22,762 nucleotides of DNA. Source: Scedosporium boydii. Taxonomy: Eukaryota > Ascomycota > Sordariomycetes > Microascales > Microascaceae. The stretch spans positions 1-22,762 of the forward strand of contig NJFT01000366.1 of assembly GCA_002221725.1 (NCBI GenBank). Direction: 5' to 3'. The notes beneath the pieces were generated by a model. The model ran no database searches, had not been told where the DNA came from, and saw only the letters and a program-made list of their open reading frames with translations. A program made the translations under genes and the position numbers. Below are positions 1 through 11,626 of the stretch, piece after piece (position 1 is the first letter of the stretch; every line of letters begins with the position of its first letter).

Positions 1-29
<29 letters not shown>
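1..29. repeat. Poly(A) tract at the window edge
   Basis: The first 29 bases are all A, followed by further A-rich sequence. This is a simple homopolymer tract downstream of the sulfite reductase gene. It could be a genomic microsatellite or a sequence edge. Nothing shows that it belongs to a retroelement. Confidence 0.8.
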
Positions 30-32
<3 letters not shown>

Positions 33-179
33 TAGAAAAAGGAAAACAAAATAGTACCCTCCCAAGCTTATCGGATGTAAATCCCGAAGAACGAAAAAAC
101 TCTCGAAAATCATGCAAATGGTGCTGGTATGTATAGGTGTATAAATATGTCCATTATCATGCAACTTCCCAAATCTTCT

Positions 180-3100
180 TTACTCCTCGTCAGATCCATC
201 ATCCTCGGCAACCTGTAGTAAAGAAATCCCGTTAGCAAAACTGCCTTTGTTTCCTCGTCGAAGTTATACTCATCAGGCAAGGACAGAACTTACATTCTCG
301 TGGAAATCTCTACCCTCCGCAGTGGCGTGGATGATACCCGCCCTGATGCAGAAATCTCCGAACCTCTCACCGGGATTTCGCTCAGCAGCATATTGCTTCA
401 AGAGGCCCTTCATAATGGTCAAGATTTCCTCCTCTTTGATGCTAGCCCTGTACAACTTGTTCAGGCGCTGGCCGTGATAACCACCGCCGAGGTACATGTT
501 GTACGTCTCGTACGCCTTGCCAACAAACGCAACTTCAGCCAGCCAGGGACGCGCGCAACCGTTGGGACAACCCGTCATGCGCATGACGATGGAGTCCTGG
601 CGCAAGCCGTGTTCCTCGAGAGTCGCCTCGAGCTTGCCGATCAGCACGGGGAGATACCGCTCACTCTCGGCCATGGCAAGACCACAGGTGGGGAAAGCGA
701 CGCAGGCCGAGGAGCTGAGGCGCAGACCAGAGAACTTGACGTTGTCCAACTTGTACTTCTTCATCAGCGTGTTGATGGCGTCGACGTCCTCGTCCGCGAC
801 GTTGCTGAGAATAACGTGCTGGTTGCCGGTGAGGCGGAACTCGCCCTTGTGAACCTTGGCGATTTCCCGCAGACCGGTCTTCATCTGGAAGTCCGGTGTG
901 TCCTCGATGCGGCCGTTCTCGATGAAGAAGGTGAAGTGGTTCAGGCCGAGCTCGTCCTTAGTCCATCCAAAGGTATCCACGTTGCTCTCGAACTTGAAGG
1001 GTCGCTCCTTGCCGAAGGTGTGGCCCCACAGGTTCTCAACCTTGGCCTTGTACTCCTCGACGCCCATGTCGTCGACCGTGTACTTTAGACGGGCGTGCTT
1101 GCGGTTCTTCCGGTCGCCAAAGTCCCTCTGCACGAGCATAACCTTCTCGCAAGCAATCTCGATCTGGTCTTTGGGGACAAAGCCAAGCATCCGGCCAATC
1201 TGGGGATAAGTCTTCTTATTGTTGTGCGTAGCTCCCATACCACCACCGATCAGCATGTTGAATCCTTCAAGGTCGCCATCCTCACCCTTGATGGCAATCA
1301 GGCCGATGTCGTGCGCGTACACATCCGTGTCATTGTGCGGCGGCACGGCAATGGTAATCTTGAACTTGCGCGGCAGGTACGTAGGTCCATAGAGGGGCTC
1401 GAAATCCTGTACGGCGTCGCCGGCAACCTGGGTCTTCTCATCGTCGTCGTTCGTGAGCCAGATTTCGTGGTACGCCGAGGTAGCGGGGATAAGGTGGTCG
1501 CTGATCTTCTTGGCACACTTCCAAACCTCGCCGTGGAGCTTGGACTGCGTCGGAAGGCTGCTGCACATGACGTTACGGTTGACGTCACCACAGGCGGCGA
1601 TGGTGGTGAGGAGGGCACGGTTGATGGCTTGCATGGCGGGCTTCAAGTTAGTCTTGATGACGCCGTGGAACTGGAAAGTCTGTCGGGTGGTGAGCTTCAT
1701 GGTCTCGTTTCCGAGAGACGTGCTGATGTCGTCCATCTGGATCCACTGCTTGGCCGTCGCGACACCGCCGGGCAATCTGCATCGAATCATGAACGAGTAG
1801 GCCGGCTCGAGACCTTGGGCTTTGCGCTCATCCCTAATGTCACGGTCATCCTGCATGTAAGTTCCGTGAAACTTGGTGAGCTGTTGATCTGCAGCTGCGA
1901 TTGCGAGGGTAGAGGTATCCCTCAATCCTTCGGCAATGGTTCCGCGCAAGTAGTTAGAAGCCAGCTTGATATCCTCGTTCGTCAGCGGCGGCGGCTCCTC
2001 GGGTAGACCCTCGACGTTATCCACGCCGAGCGCTTGCCAGATCTTGGGCTCCCATTCTTGGTAGGTCGTCTGGTAGCCATCGGGATCCTGGTCGTCGCCA
2101 AGCCCAATGTCCACGAGGCGGGAGGCACCCAAGTTGGTGAGAACCCGGTCCAAGTCCTTGGCAGGCTTGTTGTAGTAGATCCTATCCTGCTTGCGGGGCC
2201 AGTAGTGGCTGTCACCGAGGCCGAAGACGGAGTACTTGACGGTGGCCAGATCAAGATCGGTAGAGTCCTTGATAGCATCCCAGAAGGCACGGCCGTTTTG
2301 AGGGAACTCGCCCTGACCGGCAGTGGCGGTGACCAGGACAATATTTTGCTCGGTGGGCAAGTCCTCGACGGGGTAGTCCTCCATCGCTAGTGCAGCCGCC
2401 TTCAAGCCGCGGGCCTTGCCGCGGTTCGCCAACCTCTTCGCAACCATTTCGGCCGTTCCGTTGTCCGAGGCAAAGAGGACGGTAAGGGGCTCGCCGAAAA
2501 GGCCCTCCAGCAGTTGATTGTAGGCATCCTTAGCCTTGCGCTTCTGTTCAGCGCGGACCTCGGTGCCGTAGTCCTCCGCCAGGTTAGGCCCGAAGCGAGG
2601 GTGTTTCCGCATCAGCTGGGTTAGCTGATTATCACGATCAAGGAACTCCTTCAACTCGGCCTTGATGCGTTCAGAATCCAAGGAGAAGTTGGGCTCGCCT
2701 CGACTCTCGTTGGTCGGATCCCAGCGGTAAAGTGGCCAGTAGCCAATGTCGACAGCCTTCTTGGTTTCCTGAAGAACCGTCAAGGGAGAGTCGTGTTCTC
2801 CGAAGTAGGGAAGATAGGCTAGGACGACGGAAGGACCCTCGAACTTATCCGCTTCGAGCATGGCTTGGAGAACCTGCGTGTACGAGCTGTAGACGGCGAC
2901 GGAGGCCACGTAAGCGTTGCCAAAGTTCATCGCATAAAGGCCAATGTCCTTCTTTCGTCGATTCGCGTCAGCTGCAGCCCGTTCGGAGTAAGGTGTAGAG
3001 TCGATGATAAGCATGTTCACGTTAGCTCCCGAAGCGAGGACGTGGTGGACACCCGAGTTGCCCAGGTCGTAGGCCCAAGCATCGGATCCGACCAGCCAAA

Positions 3101-5341
3101 GGGACTCCTTTCGGAAAAGGCCCTTGTGCTGGAGAAGACTCTTGGCAAGGGAAGACCCGTCAGTCTCGAGTCTCGAGATCACATCGTCAGCCAGCTCCCC
3201 GCTCTTTACGGGGTCCTCCGCGTTCAGGGACCACCTCGTCAACCACGTTGAAGGGGCGTCTGTGATGAAAACACCGCTCTTGATGGCATCCTTGACTTCA
3301 TTCACGAACCGGCCACGGTGTTCCCTCCGGGCCAAGAGAGATCCGAATCCAAATTCGGGGGACGCGGAAATGGTGGCAGAGATGCCGGCGTTACTAGACG
3401 AGAGCGCGTTGGCAAGATAGACGCGCTTTCCGAACAGCTGGTCCAGAATCTTCATGTAGGCAGTCTCTACCTTCGGCTTCTCGAGACTATATTCGTTCGC
3501 TGAAGGGGCAGCCTCAGGTAGGCCGACGGGGAGATTTTGAATCGGGGTTTCGGAGGTGAGGTTTTGGACAACGCCCCTAAGCGCCTGGGTCGCCGTCTCG
3601 GCCGTTATATGCCCCAGTTGATATCCAACGACGGTGTTGACGCCGCCTAATCCACCCTTGACAGTAGACAAGATATCTAGGAGCAAGGGACCCCATTTCG
3701 TCGTCTTCCTGTAAGTCTGTTCCAGCACTGCAATCCTCTTAACGGCTCGTGGAATTGACTCGAGGAGGACAGCACCCAACCACGGGCGATAAAGGCGTGG
3801 CGTCAAAAGACCGATCTTGGCAAATACCTCGTCGGATTTGGCGCTGTCAATGGCCTCGGCAAAGAGACCAGTGTCGGCTCCGAAAACGAAGATGCAGTTC
3901 TCGGCATCTTCCGGCCCAGTGTACTCGAAGGCGTGGTATTCGCGGCCGAAGACGATCTTCATCTGCTGCCAAATGCCATTGACATACTTGTAGACATCTT
4001 CCGATGTCACCTGGAAGGCGTGTGGTTCAATGGAGGTGGCGGGGGAGCTAGATGTGTGGGGAGGAGTGCTAGACTGGCTTCCGTGGCCTTCAGAATTCCT
4101 GGAAGAGCCTGACTTGGAGGGCGTATTCTGCACATCAAGGTGGAGACGATTGATATCTAACTGGGCAGTGGCAACAGGCAAGGGCTGGGTTTGGGTGACC
4201 GCTACTTGCCCATCATCCGCGTAGATGGTGGTTCCTAGTGTGGAGGACGATTGGAGCCTTCGAACGGTGTCCATGTCAAGCAGCTCCCGTACCAAGGGAA
4301 TATCCTCGACGGGGATGGGCTCATCACGGGCCGAGGTCTCAGGGGAGAAGAAGTGAATAACACCCTTCCCGGACCTTAGAGCTAGCGCATGGGCAGTGAT
4401 GGCCATGTCCTGAGCCTCCTGCAGGGTCTCGGACTGCAAGAAGGTCCATCCTGAACCACGAATTGCTGTGATGGGAGAGTAATCGGCATTGGGGGTGGGA
4501 TAGAGGGAGACGTGGATGACGACGGGGAGGTTGGCGAGCTTGTAAAGATGGGCAATGGATGGGAGAAGGATGGTGGAGGGTGTCGTGATGGAAAGCAAGC
4601 GCCCTGACCGAGCTAGTTGGTAGGCCGAGAGCAAAGGATCGGCATTGTGTCGGGTGGTTAGAATCTAGACGTTGTGTTAGCAACCGCGACGGATCAAGAA
4701 AGTTAACGAGACATTTCAAGGAGTCTTTTCCCCCCGGCTTGCACATACCTCTGGGATAGAGTCTGGGGTGGTTGCCACTAAGCTGCGACTCCCGTTTGTC
4801 GAGAGCTGCTTCAGATGGCTCGAGAAGGAGGAATCAGTGGCATTTGAGGGTTGAACGGAGATGACGACATCGCTAGCAAGGTAGGCGATTCGCGCAACTA
4901 TGACGGGTGTGTTAGTATGATATATCGGAGACAATGGTTGCCAATGCCGTGTGGTAGAGGAGGTCGGTGACATCGGACAAGACACCGAAATCGTGTGGCA
5001 CCGCAAAACCAGAGCAGCAAATTGACTCCCCCAACGAGACAACCTCTAGACCTCGAACAAATACAATGGAAATTATTCGGACGCGTGGGAAAACGAAATC
5101 CAGAACCAATTCGGCAGCTCCTGTTGCAATTGAGCCCTCAGAGAATCAGTTGTATCATCGCTGGTGTAAGCTACTGGGAATGCGGTCCATGACCCACCCG
5201 GCGATGACCTCAACCTTCAACTCCAGAAGTAGAGACGAACAACAAGAGAACGAAGGGCACAGGCAGGAAGGCAGGGAGGCAGGAAGCAGTGTATCACTAT
5301 GACTTACCGGCCAGCTCTGGCGTCTGGATGCGAGCAGCCAT
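180..5341 (-). CDS. MET5: Assimilatory sulfite reductase, hemoprotein beta subunit
   Basis: The beta subunit of assimilatory sulfite reductase reduces sulfite to sulfide with siroheme and a 4Fe-4S cluster, taking electrons from the MET10-type flavoprotein; cytosolic. Proposed exons are 5341-5308, 4897-4749, 4664-294 and 212-180, giving about 1528 aa, close to the family's usual length. Visible modules are a PFOR-like N-terminal region, a Ser-rich linker near residues 235-285, a flavodoxin domain from about residue 787 (LFASDNGTAE, TATAGQGEFP, FGLGDSHYWP), and two SiR/NiR half domains. The cluster cysteines lie in SSSACVAFPTCG (about 1380) and TGCPNGCARPW (about 1430). The start at 5341 sits in a strong context (GCCATGG) and opens with MAARIQTPELA, which I recall as conserved. 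The last exon encodes VAEDDGSDEE after a GTAAGT donor (293) and a CTAAC...CAG acceptor. Exons 2-4 are secure. The join of exon 1 across a 410-bp intron is less certain, because about ten expected residues are missing there. Confidence 0.93.
4898..5307 (-). other. Long first intron of the sulfite reductase gene (tentative)
   Basis: GTAAGT begins at 5307, and a TACTAAC branch site followed by CATAG ends at 4898. The phases of the flanking exons agree (1 nt plus 2 nt). At 410 bp it is several times longer than the other introns here. It contains a pyrimidine-rich tract of CTGCC/CTTCC repeats on the transcribed strand. A short additional exon could be hidden inside, but I could not find one with acceptable splice sites and an open frame. 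Confidence 0.5.
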
Positions 5342-7520
5342 GGCTTCTACAGCAGTTGGTGAGGTGGGAGAGGATGTGGAGGAATCAAAGGCCCTGAACA
5401 GGAACGACATGACTGACGATGGAGAGGACGAGCTCGGCCTTTTGTCTTCTTTTCGTCGCTGCCAATAAAACGCTCGTCATTATTCAAAAGGTAAAATTTT
5501 TTTGAGTTTCTTGCTGGTTTCCTGCGAACTCGCCTCTCCACATGGCACATCCCCTCCCAAGAACTAAGACTACCGCATACTTCGTAATACTTCGAGGACA
5601 GTCAGACACTGGATCGGTTCGGCTGTAATAGATTGACCCCCCGCGAATGGAGGGTTCGAAGGGGTGGAAGGGGTGGAAGCTTTGGAAGGGTCCTGCAATG
5701 GTGCAACCCAAGCTCGCGGATTGGTCCTGGCAAGGCTTGGCTAGCCTGGAGGTCAAGCGACTCTTTCGGTCTTTACCCCTTGGTTTCTCCAGTCTTTGCC
5801 TCATCTTTGGGCGTTTTCATATTTCCCTCACCGGACTTCCCTGCCGTTTCGTGGGTTTCGTGGGTTTTGCGGGGGGGCGCCGGCGATTCCTCTATTCTGG
5901 CGTCCGATTGCGTGATCGACTAGTGCTGCTGGTCCTGCCTGCCCTGGACCCGCAGCACGGCTTCGCGGGAATTCAATTACAGAAGGCACAGGCCAATTGG
6001 CAGCTTGTAAGCCATCAATTGATGTACCTCCCGTGCTAGCGTACAGTGTCTATAGAACGCTCCGGGGATTTTACCGCGTGAGAGGACATCACCGCTTCAT
6101 CAAGAAAAAAGTTGCTGATGACACACTGATTTCTTCGACTCAAGGACATGGATGGCAGGACTGTTTTCAGGGCACTTCGAAGTAAGTGGTAGAATGGGGG
6201 AATTAGCCAATGCACACATTACGACACTTTTTTTCTCGGGGAAACAGAGCAGGGAGATTTCATGCAAGACAGACGACTAAACTACTCCGTACTTTGTCGG
6301 CAACGTCTACGATGGAGGCTATTTCCTTTGGGGGTTCTCGAGCGACTCCAGAACCACGATGCGTCAGTGCCATTCTAGGACAAACACTGTGGCGGCGTGG
6401 GTGGGTACAAGTACATGCCGTGGGTACACAAATTGCGACAAGCACAATTGGAAGGAGGGACAGAGGGGCATCGAAAAACCCGGCTAAAGTCTTACAGTCT
6501 TGCGAAGACATCTCCAGAACGCCTCCGACTGCCGTCCATTCCAACTCAACAGCCAGAACAAGCATACATTAGCTTGTTAATTCAACGGCCTTTCTCGCGT
6601 AGCGCCCTTGTAGGCCTGATGATGTGATCGAAGCTAAATCTCACGGGCCGGACGAGATGAGAATGGGCTGAGGGTTTCTTTTCTTTCGGATCCGAACTGG
6701 TGTCAACTCCGCCCTGTCTTGCTGTCTTGCCCTTTCTCGGGTTTGCGAAATATCTTTCTGTTTTATTTCAATTTTTTTTTCCTCTTTCTCTCTCATCTCA
6801 TGGAATTAGGCAAGAACCTGCAATACCGCTTCAGATGCGTGGTAAGATCATGTATGGCGGACGGGAGACAATGGCTGGTTCTTGTACTTCGTAGAATCCA
6901 CGGATTAGTGAACATCTTGTCTGAGTCGAATGTCGAATGCCAGCCCAGCGCTCTGCCGCGCTAGACATTCCTTGATTAGAAATTATACACCCAAGGTTGG
7001 GTCGTCGTTAATACTAGTTACTTCGTAGTTGCAGTTACCCACACGCCCACACGCCCACGCCCAGGCTCCAGCACGCACTGCTGCACTGTCACATTGGATC
7101 CTCCCTCCGATTTCTCTTCCCCTGCCCGCCATCTCTCCATCGCTCCTCGCTCCCGCACTCCCGCGTTTCCACACCATATACCGGCAGATCAACTCCCCCG
7201 ATAGCCGAGAAAACTCCGCTGGTGGCGGCTCTCGGACGCCCGCGAGCCGGAGAGGTAAAAGAGGTACGACCCGGGTGGTGATGCAAGATGCCGTGTCGGG
7301 TTAGGTCCGTAATAAAACAAAAAGACGTGATTGTGTCTCGTATACTCTCTCTATATCGAAAAGAGAAAAAAAAATGCTATGAGCTGTCCTTCAACCCCGG
7401 GAAAAAACCCATCCTATTCCCGCATCATGCTCGCAGGAGTGACACCATATATATTGCTGTAAATGCTCGATATGCTATTCGCTATGCAGTGTGTATAGGT
7501 TGTTGCTCTGGAGCCGACTA
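5342..7520. other. Gene-poor intergenic region (about 2.2 kb)
   Basis: This lies between the start of the sulfite reductase gene and the stop of KEI1. Open frames here are short, lack family motifs and show no splice-consistent extension. It holds three exact copies of TACTTCGTA (5578, 6885, 7019) and a TACTCCGTA variant (6283). It also holds a G-rich GGGGTGGAA duplicate (5661-5678), a 12-bp palindrome CATCAATTGATG (6013-6024), a pyrimidine tract (about 6765-6797), and CCCACACG-type repeats (about 7038-7062). The part next to 5342 must include the sulfite reductase promoter. I see no tRNA or rRNA. Confidence 0.6.
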
Positions 7521-8437
7521 TCAAACCTCGGCCGAGGCTAGGGACGTCGACGACTTTCGGAATCTTTCGTTCATCGATTTCGCCCACTCCTCTTGGTCCT
7601 TGTAATCGAGCCAATAACTCCTTCCCAGGGAAACGAGAACTCGCCCAACCCTGCCTTTCCAGCCCTCCCCCTCGTCGGTACCGACCGCAAAGGGTCCGTT
7701 GACGTCCTTGGCCCGCGGCCTGTCGTTCTCCATTTGAAGGTCGACATGTCGAATCAGGACTTGCTGAGCATAGGCCGCGACGATAAGGCTGAAATAGATC
7801 CGGACAAGCGTAAAGGCGGCAATGAGGACGAAGCTGAAAGCCGTATCGTGAGGCATTGCAACAGGCACTCCGCCCTGGAGATTCTGGAGTCGCTTATACA
7901 ACACCGTCGACGCCCCTCTCGACTCGAGCGGCAGAGCCGTGCCGTTTAGCTGTTCGCCGGCTCCATGTTGCTGCGTGAGCACATTCGACTCTGCTACGCT
8001 GCTAAAGTACCACTGTACGGCAAAGAAGGTCGTGCACGCGCAGTTAATGAGCGTATCGATTATATGTAACCATGCCAACGATAGACACTCGAACGGGCTT
8101 TGTTTCTTAATGTGTGGAATAAGGACCGCGAGTAAACCGAGGACAAGGATCGAGTAGATGTAGGTCGTGAGTTGCAAGGGCGAAAGTTCGAAGCCAGTCA
8201 GGATGGCGAGAATACCGTACAACCCCGTGAGCTTGTTGAAGGCGAGCATAAGAGAGATGAACTCCGTGCCTGTTTGAAGGCTGATCAATCCAAGGAATGA
8301 CTAGTAAACCGCCATGTCAGAATTTAGGCCATTAATAACCCCCCGAGGAACTCTATGAAGCCGTCGAAGGGGGTGTGAGGAATGCCTACCTTTGGCCGCG
8401 GGACGCGGATGTGGAGAAGCGATCGCATGCTGGACAT
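7521..8437 (-). CDS. KEI1: Kei1-type inositolphosphorylceramide synthase subunit
   Basis: Kei1 is the essential regulatory partner of the Aur1 catalytic subunit. Together they transfer phosphoinositol to ceramide in the Golgi. Exon 1 (8437-8390) encodes a short basic leader, MSSMRSLLHIRVPRPK. An 89-bp intron (8389-8301, GTAGGC...CTAG, CTGAC branch) joins in phase 0 to exon 2 (8300-7521), giving 275 aa. Four hydrophobic segments are visible at about residues 23-50, 60-80, 90-115 and 170-195. The stretch SFLGLISLQTGTEFISL and the tail GEGWKGRVGRVLVSLGRSYW match my memory of the family (DUF1753). The loop between segments 3 and 4 has an N-glycosylation sequon NGT (about N135) and a dibasic LYKR (152-153), a possible Kex2 site. 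The frame stays open upstream of the chosen Met as far as 8689, but the family begins at or near this Met. The gene is divergent from RKI1. Confidence 0.9.
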
Positions 8438-8948
8438 TGGACCGACCGTGTTCGACCGCAGCCGCGTAAAAATGTCGACAGTCAGGGGAAAGAGCTCTTC
8501 CTTCGTAAACGCGGGCGAGGGAGGAAAACCTAGCCGGCGAAAGTGCAACAGAGATTCCTCGTCTGGTCGTGAGTCGATAATAATATTGCAGAGCCTTTGC
8601 CAAGACCATTGGTAAGGAGCCGCAAATAACGTCGAACCGGAAAGTGCGGATGAATCCACCCGAATATTGAATAGACTTCTTAATTGCATATCGGAGATAA
8701 ACGAGCCTGCTTCTAAGGTCCCATCATTTCGTCATTCTATTGATGAATTCGATTACTTTAATGTTCTCTGACCTCCCATCCAATTGTCTACCCAAGAATC
8801 GAGCTTCTGCTTGTTCTGTATTACCGATAATTCCTAGTGAATAAGAACAGAGCCATGTCTTACATTTAATCCGACAGAATTTCCTCGGTGATCGTCCTCA
8901 AACGATTCCATCCTCGCCCAGACGTCACCACATGCAGCATGCCTGAGC

Positions 8949-8999
8949 ATCAATTGGCGTTTCTCGTGTGTGCTCTGCTGCGAGTCGACGCCAACTGAT
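8949..8999. repeat. Inverted repeat upstream of RKI1
   Basis: The arms ATCAATTGGCGT (8949-8960) and ACGCCAACTGAT (8988-8999) are reverse complements at 11 of 12 positions, with a 27-nt spacer. The mismatch would form a wobble pair in RNA of one strand. It could be a regulatory site or hairpin. The function is unknown. Confidence 0.6.
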
Positions 9000-9042
9000 T
9001 AACTAGTTCATATGTAGCCTCTCAGCGCAAACCCTAAACTAA

Positions 9043-9062
9043 CATCAATTGATCAGTTGATG
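9043..9062. repeat. Near-palindrome in the RKI1 leader region
   Basis: CATCAATTGATCAGTTGATG is a 20-bp palindrome apart from one mismatched pair. It shares the CAATTGATC core with palindromes at 6013 and 17945. It ends 25 bp before the first possible RKI1 ATG. Confidence 0.6.
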
Positions 9063-9087
9063 CCCGCTACGGACGGCTTCACACCTC

Positions 9088-9357
9088 ATGACTAAATTCT
9101 GCGCACGCTTTCCTCTCGTAGGCCCTCACGCTGTTTCTTCCAGGCTCTCTTCTGCGGCATTTAGAATTACCCGCCCGACATCCTCAAACACCCAAGCCTG
9201 GATCCACTGCTCCGGTCGCGTTTCTTGCCGGAGCTGGCGAACGAAGCCTACAAATACCATCGAGCTAGCCCCACTACGTCTCAATTCTTCGACTGCCCCT
9301 CCTCTCCGCCCCCAAGCCAGTCCCTCCTTCGCAACCAACAGTGCTAGACCAAGAACC
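9088..9357 (+). other. In-frame N-terminal extension of RKI1 (possible targeting leader)
   Basis: The RKI1 frame is open upstream of the family start for 90 codons from an ATG at 9088. The encoded stretch is rich in Ser, Thr, Arg and Pro and has a single acidic residue, a composition like a mitochondrial presequence. The ATG context (CTCATGACT, C at -3) is weak. It may be a longer isoform or simply an open 5' UTR. Confidence 0.4.
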
Positions 9358-10286
9358 ATGTCTTCCGCCAATCTCGTGGAGTCCGCTAAAAAGGCCGCGG
9401 CCTATCGCGCCGTCGACGAGCACCTCGATCCTTCCTTTCGTTTCGTCGGCATTGGCTCCGGCAGCACCGTCGTCTATGTCGTAGACGCAATTGCCGCCAA
9501 GGGCCCCGCCTTCCACGGCAACATGGTCTTCCTCCCGACGGGAAGCCAGTCCAAGGCCCTCATCAGGAAAGCTGGCCTCACGCTCTGTAGTCTGCCTGAT
9601 CGACCGTCAGGCCCCGATGGCCTCCCCGTCGCTCTCGACGTGGCGTTTGACGGCGCTGACGAGGTGGATGCGGAGCTCAATCTTATCAAGGGTGGTGGTG
9701 GCTGTCTGTTGCAGGAGAAGGGAGTCGCCGTGAGGGCGAAAAAGTTCGTTGTCGTTGCGGGTATGTTTGACGCCTTCCGTCCGCCCTCTATTGAGCGGCG
9801 ACCTGTTTGCCGATTTCTCGCGCGGCTGTACTAACCCATTTTTTGTTTTCTTTCCCGATAGACTACCGCAAGATCTCGGATCGTTTGTGCACAAAATGGA
9901 CCTCCGGCATTCCTATTGAGGTAGATCCGTTCTTCGCCTTGGATGTGTTAGTCGATCTCAAAGAACTGGGGTCAATTGAGCCCAAAATCCGCTTGGGACT
10001 CCCGGCGAAGGCTGGCGAATGTGTCACGGATAACGGCAACTGGATCATTGATGCCCCGTTCAAGCCCCTCAAACTGAAGAGCGATCCCGCCGGTGATGAC
10101 TGGGAAGTGTCTCAGCTCGGAGCTGCCATTAAACAACTGCCGGGCGTCGTGGAAACCGGACTGTTCTGGGGCATCAACGGAATCGAGGCTGCGAAACTCA
10201 CCGGCCGGAGAGCGGCTCCCCAGAAGCCCGTCGCCGCATATTTCGGAATGGAAAACGGCGAGGTAGAAGTCAAGACTGCGCAATAG
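9358..10286 (+). CDS. RKI1: Ribose-5-phosphate isomerase (RpiA type)
   Basis: The enzyme interconverts ribose 5-phosphate and ribulose 5-phosphate in the non-oxidative pentose phosphate pathway; cytosolic. Exons are 9358-9760 and 9862-10286. The 101-bp intron has GTATGT, a TACTAAC branch and ATAG, and joins as VVA|DYRKIS. The product from this Met is 275 aa. RpiA motifs are in order: [11 protein letters not shown] (substrate phosphate loop), [18 protein letters not shown] (catalytic Asp residues), [13 protein letters not shown] (catalytic Lys and Glu), and [18 protein letters not shown] near the C-terminus. I chose the Met at 9358 for its strong context (ACCATGTCT) and because the family homology begins just after it; an ATG at 9088 would add 90 residues. 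It is divergent from KEI1 and convergent with YPT6. A poly(A)-signal-like AAATAAATA lies at about 10415. Confidence 0.95.
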
Positions 10287-10593
10287 AGGTCCACCACCAA
10301 TGGAGCTAGTGCGGGAACACGACCTGATAGAGCAAAGAACCGACAAAGAAAACTCACGGCTATGCAGTCATATTTGTGGTCATCTTACTGCAGGTTTTTG
10401 GTCGTATAAAATAGAAATAAATATATGTGAAATATGCAGGTAGCTCAGTCAGAGACCGAGACTGACTATTATTGTACTATACCAACCCCATGCTCCGCAG
10501 CTCCTGTGACACGCTATGCTTAGATATCCTATTCCAGTGAAGCCATTCTTGAACTGAGGCCGGCTCGTTGGCCCTCCAGCTTGACGATAGAGC
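10287..10593. other. RKI1/YPT6 convergent 3' intergenic region
   Basis: These 307 bp lie between two stop codons. The region holds the RKI1 3' end, with an A/T-rich AAATAAATATATGTG stretch (about 10415-10430) that could direct polyadenylation. It also holds a small inverted repeat, TCAGTC...GACTGA (about 10445-10465). I see no gene. Confidence 0.5.

Positions 10594-11626
<1,033 letters not shown>

Larger units (their letters stand above)
8438..9087. promoter_or_regulatory. Divergent KEI1/RKI1 intergenic region
   Basis: About 650 bp separate the KEI1 start from the first possible RKI1 start, so this must hold both promoters. It contains a 12-bp-arm inverted repeat (8949-8999) and a 20-bp near-palindrome (9043-9062). 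I see no RNA gene and no convincing TATA box. Confidence 0.55.

Noticed and set aside
1..29. Poly(A) as evidence of a retroposed copy
   Set aside because: No target-site duplication or adjacent intronless gene copy is visible, and the neighbouring gene retains its introns.
300..2006. Long plus-strand open frames (262 and 303 codons) opposite the sulfite reductase gene
   Set aside because: They lie antisense to a certain coding exon, have no recognisable domains, and are explained by the C/G-ending codon bias of the real gene.
5647..6039. 130-codon plus-strand frame in the gene-poor gap
   Set aside because: Composition follows the local repeats (Gly/Trp/Lys, Leu runs). No domain, no splice-supported extension and no promoter-like context were seen.
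5342..7520. tRNA or other classical RNA gene in the large gap
   Set aside because: I looked for A-box/B-box pairs and cloverleaf arms on both strands and found none that was consistent.
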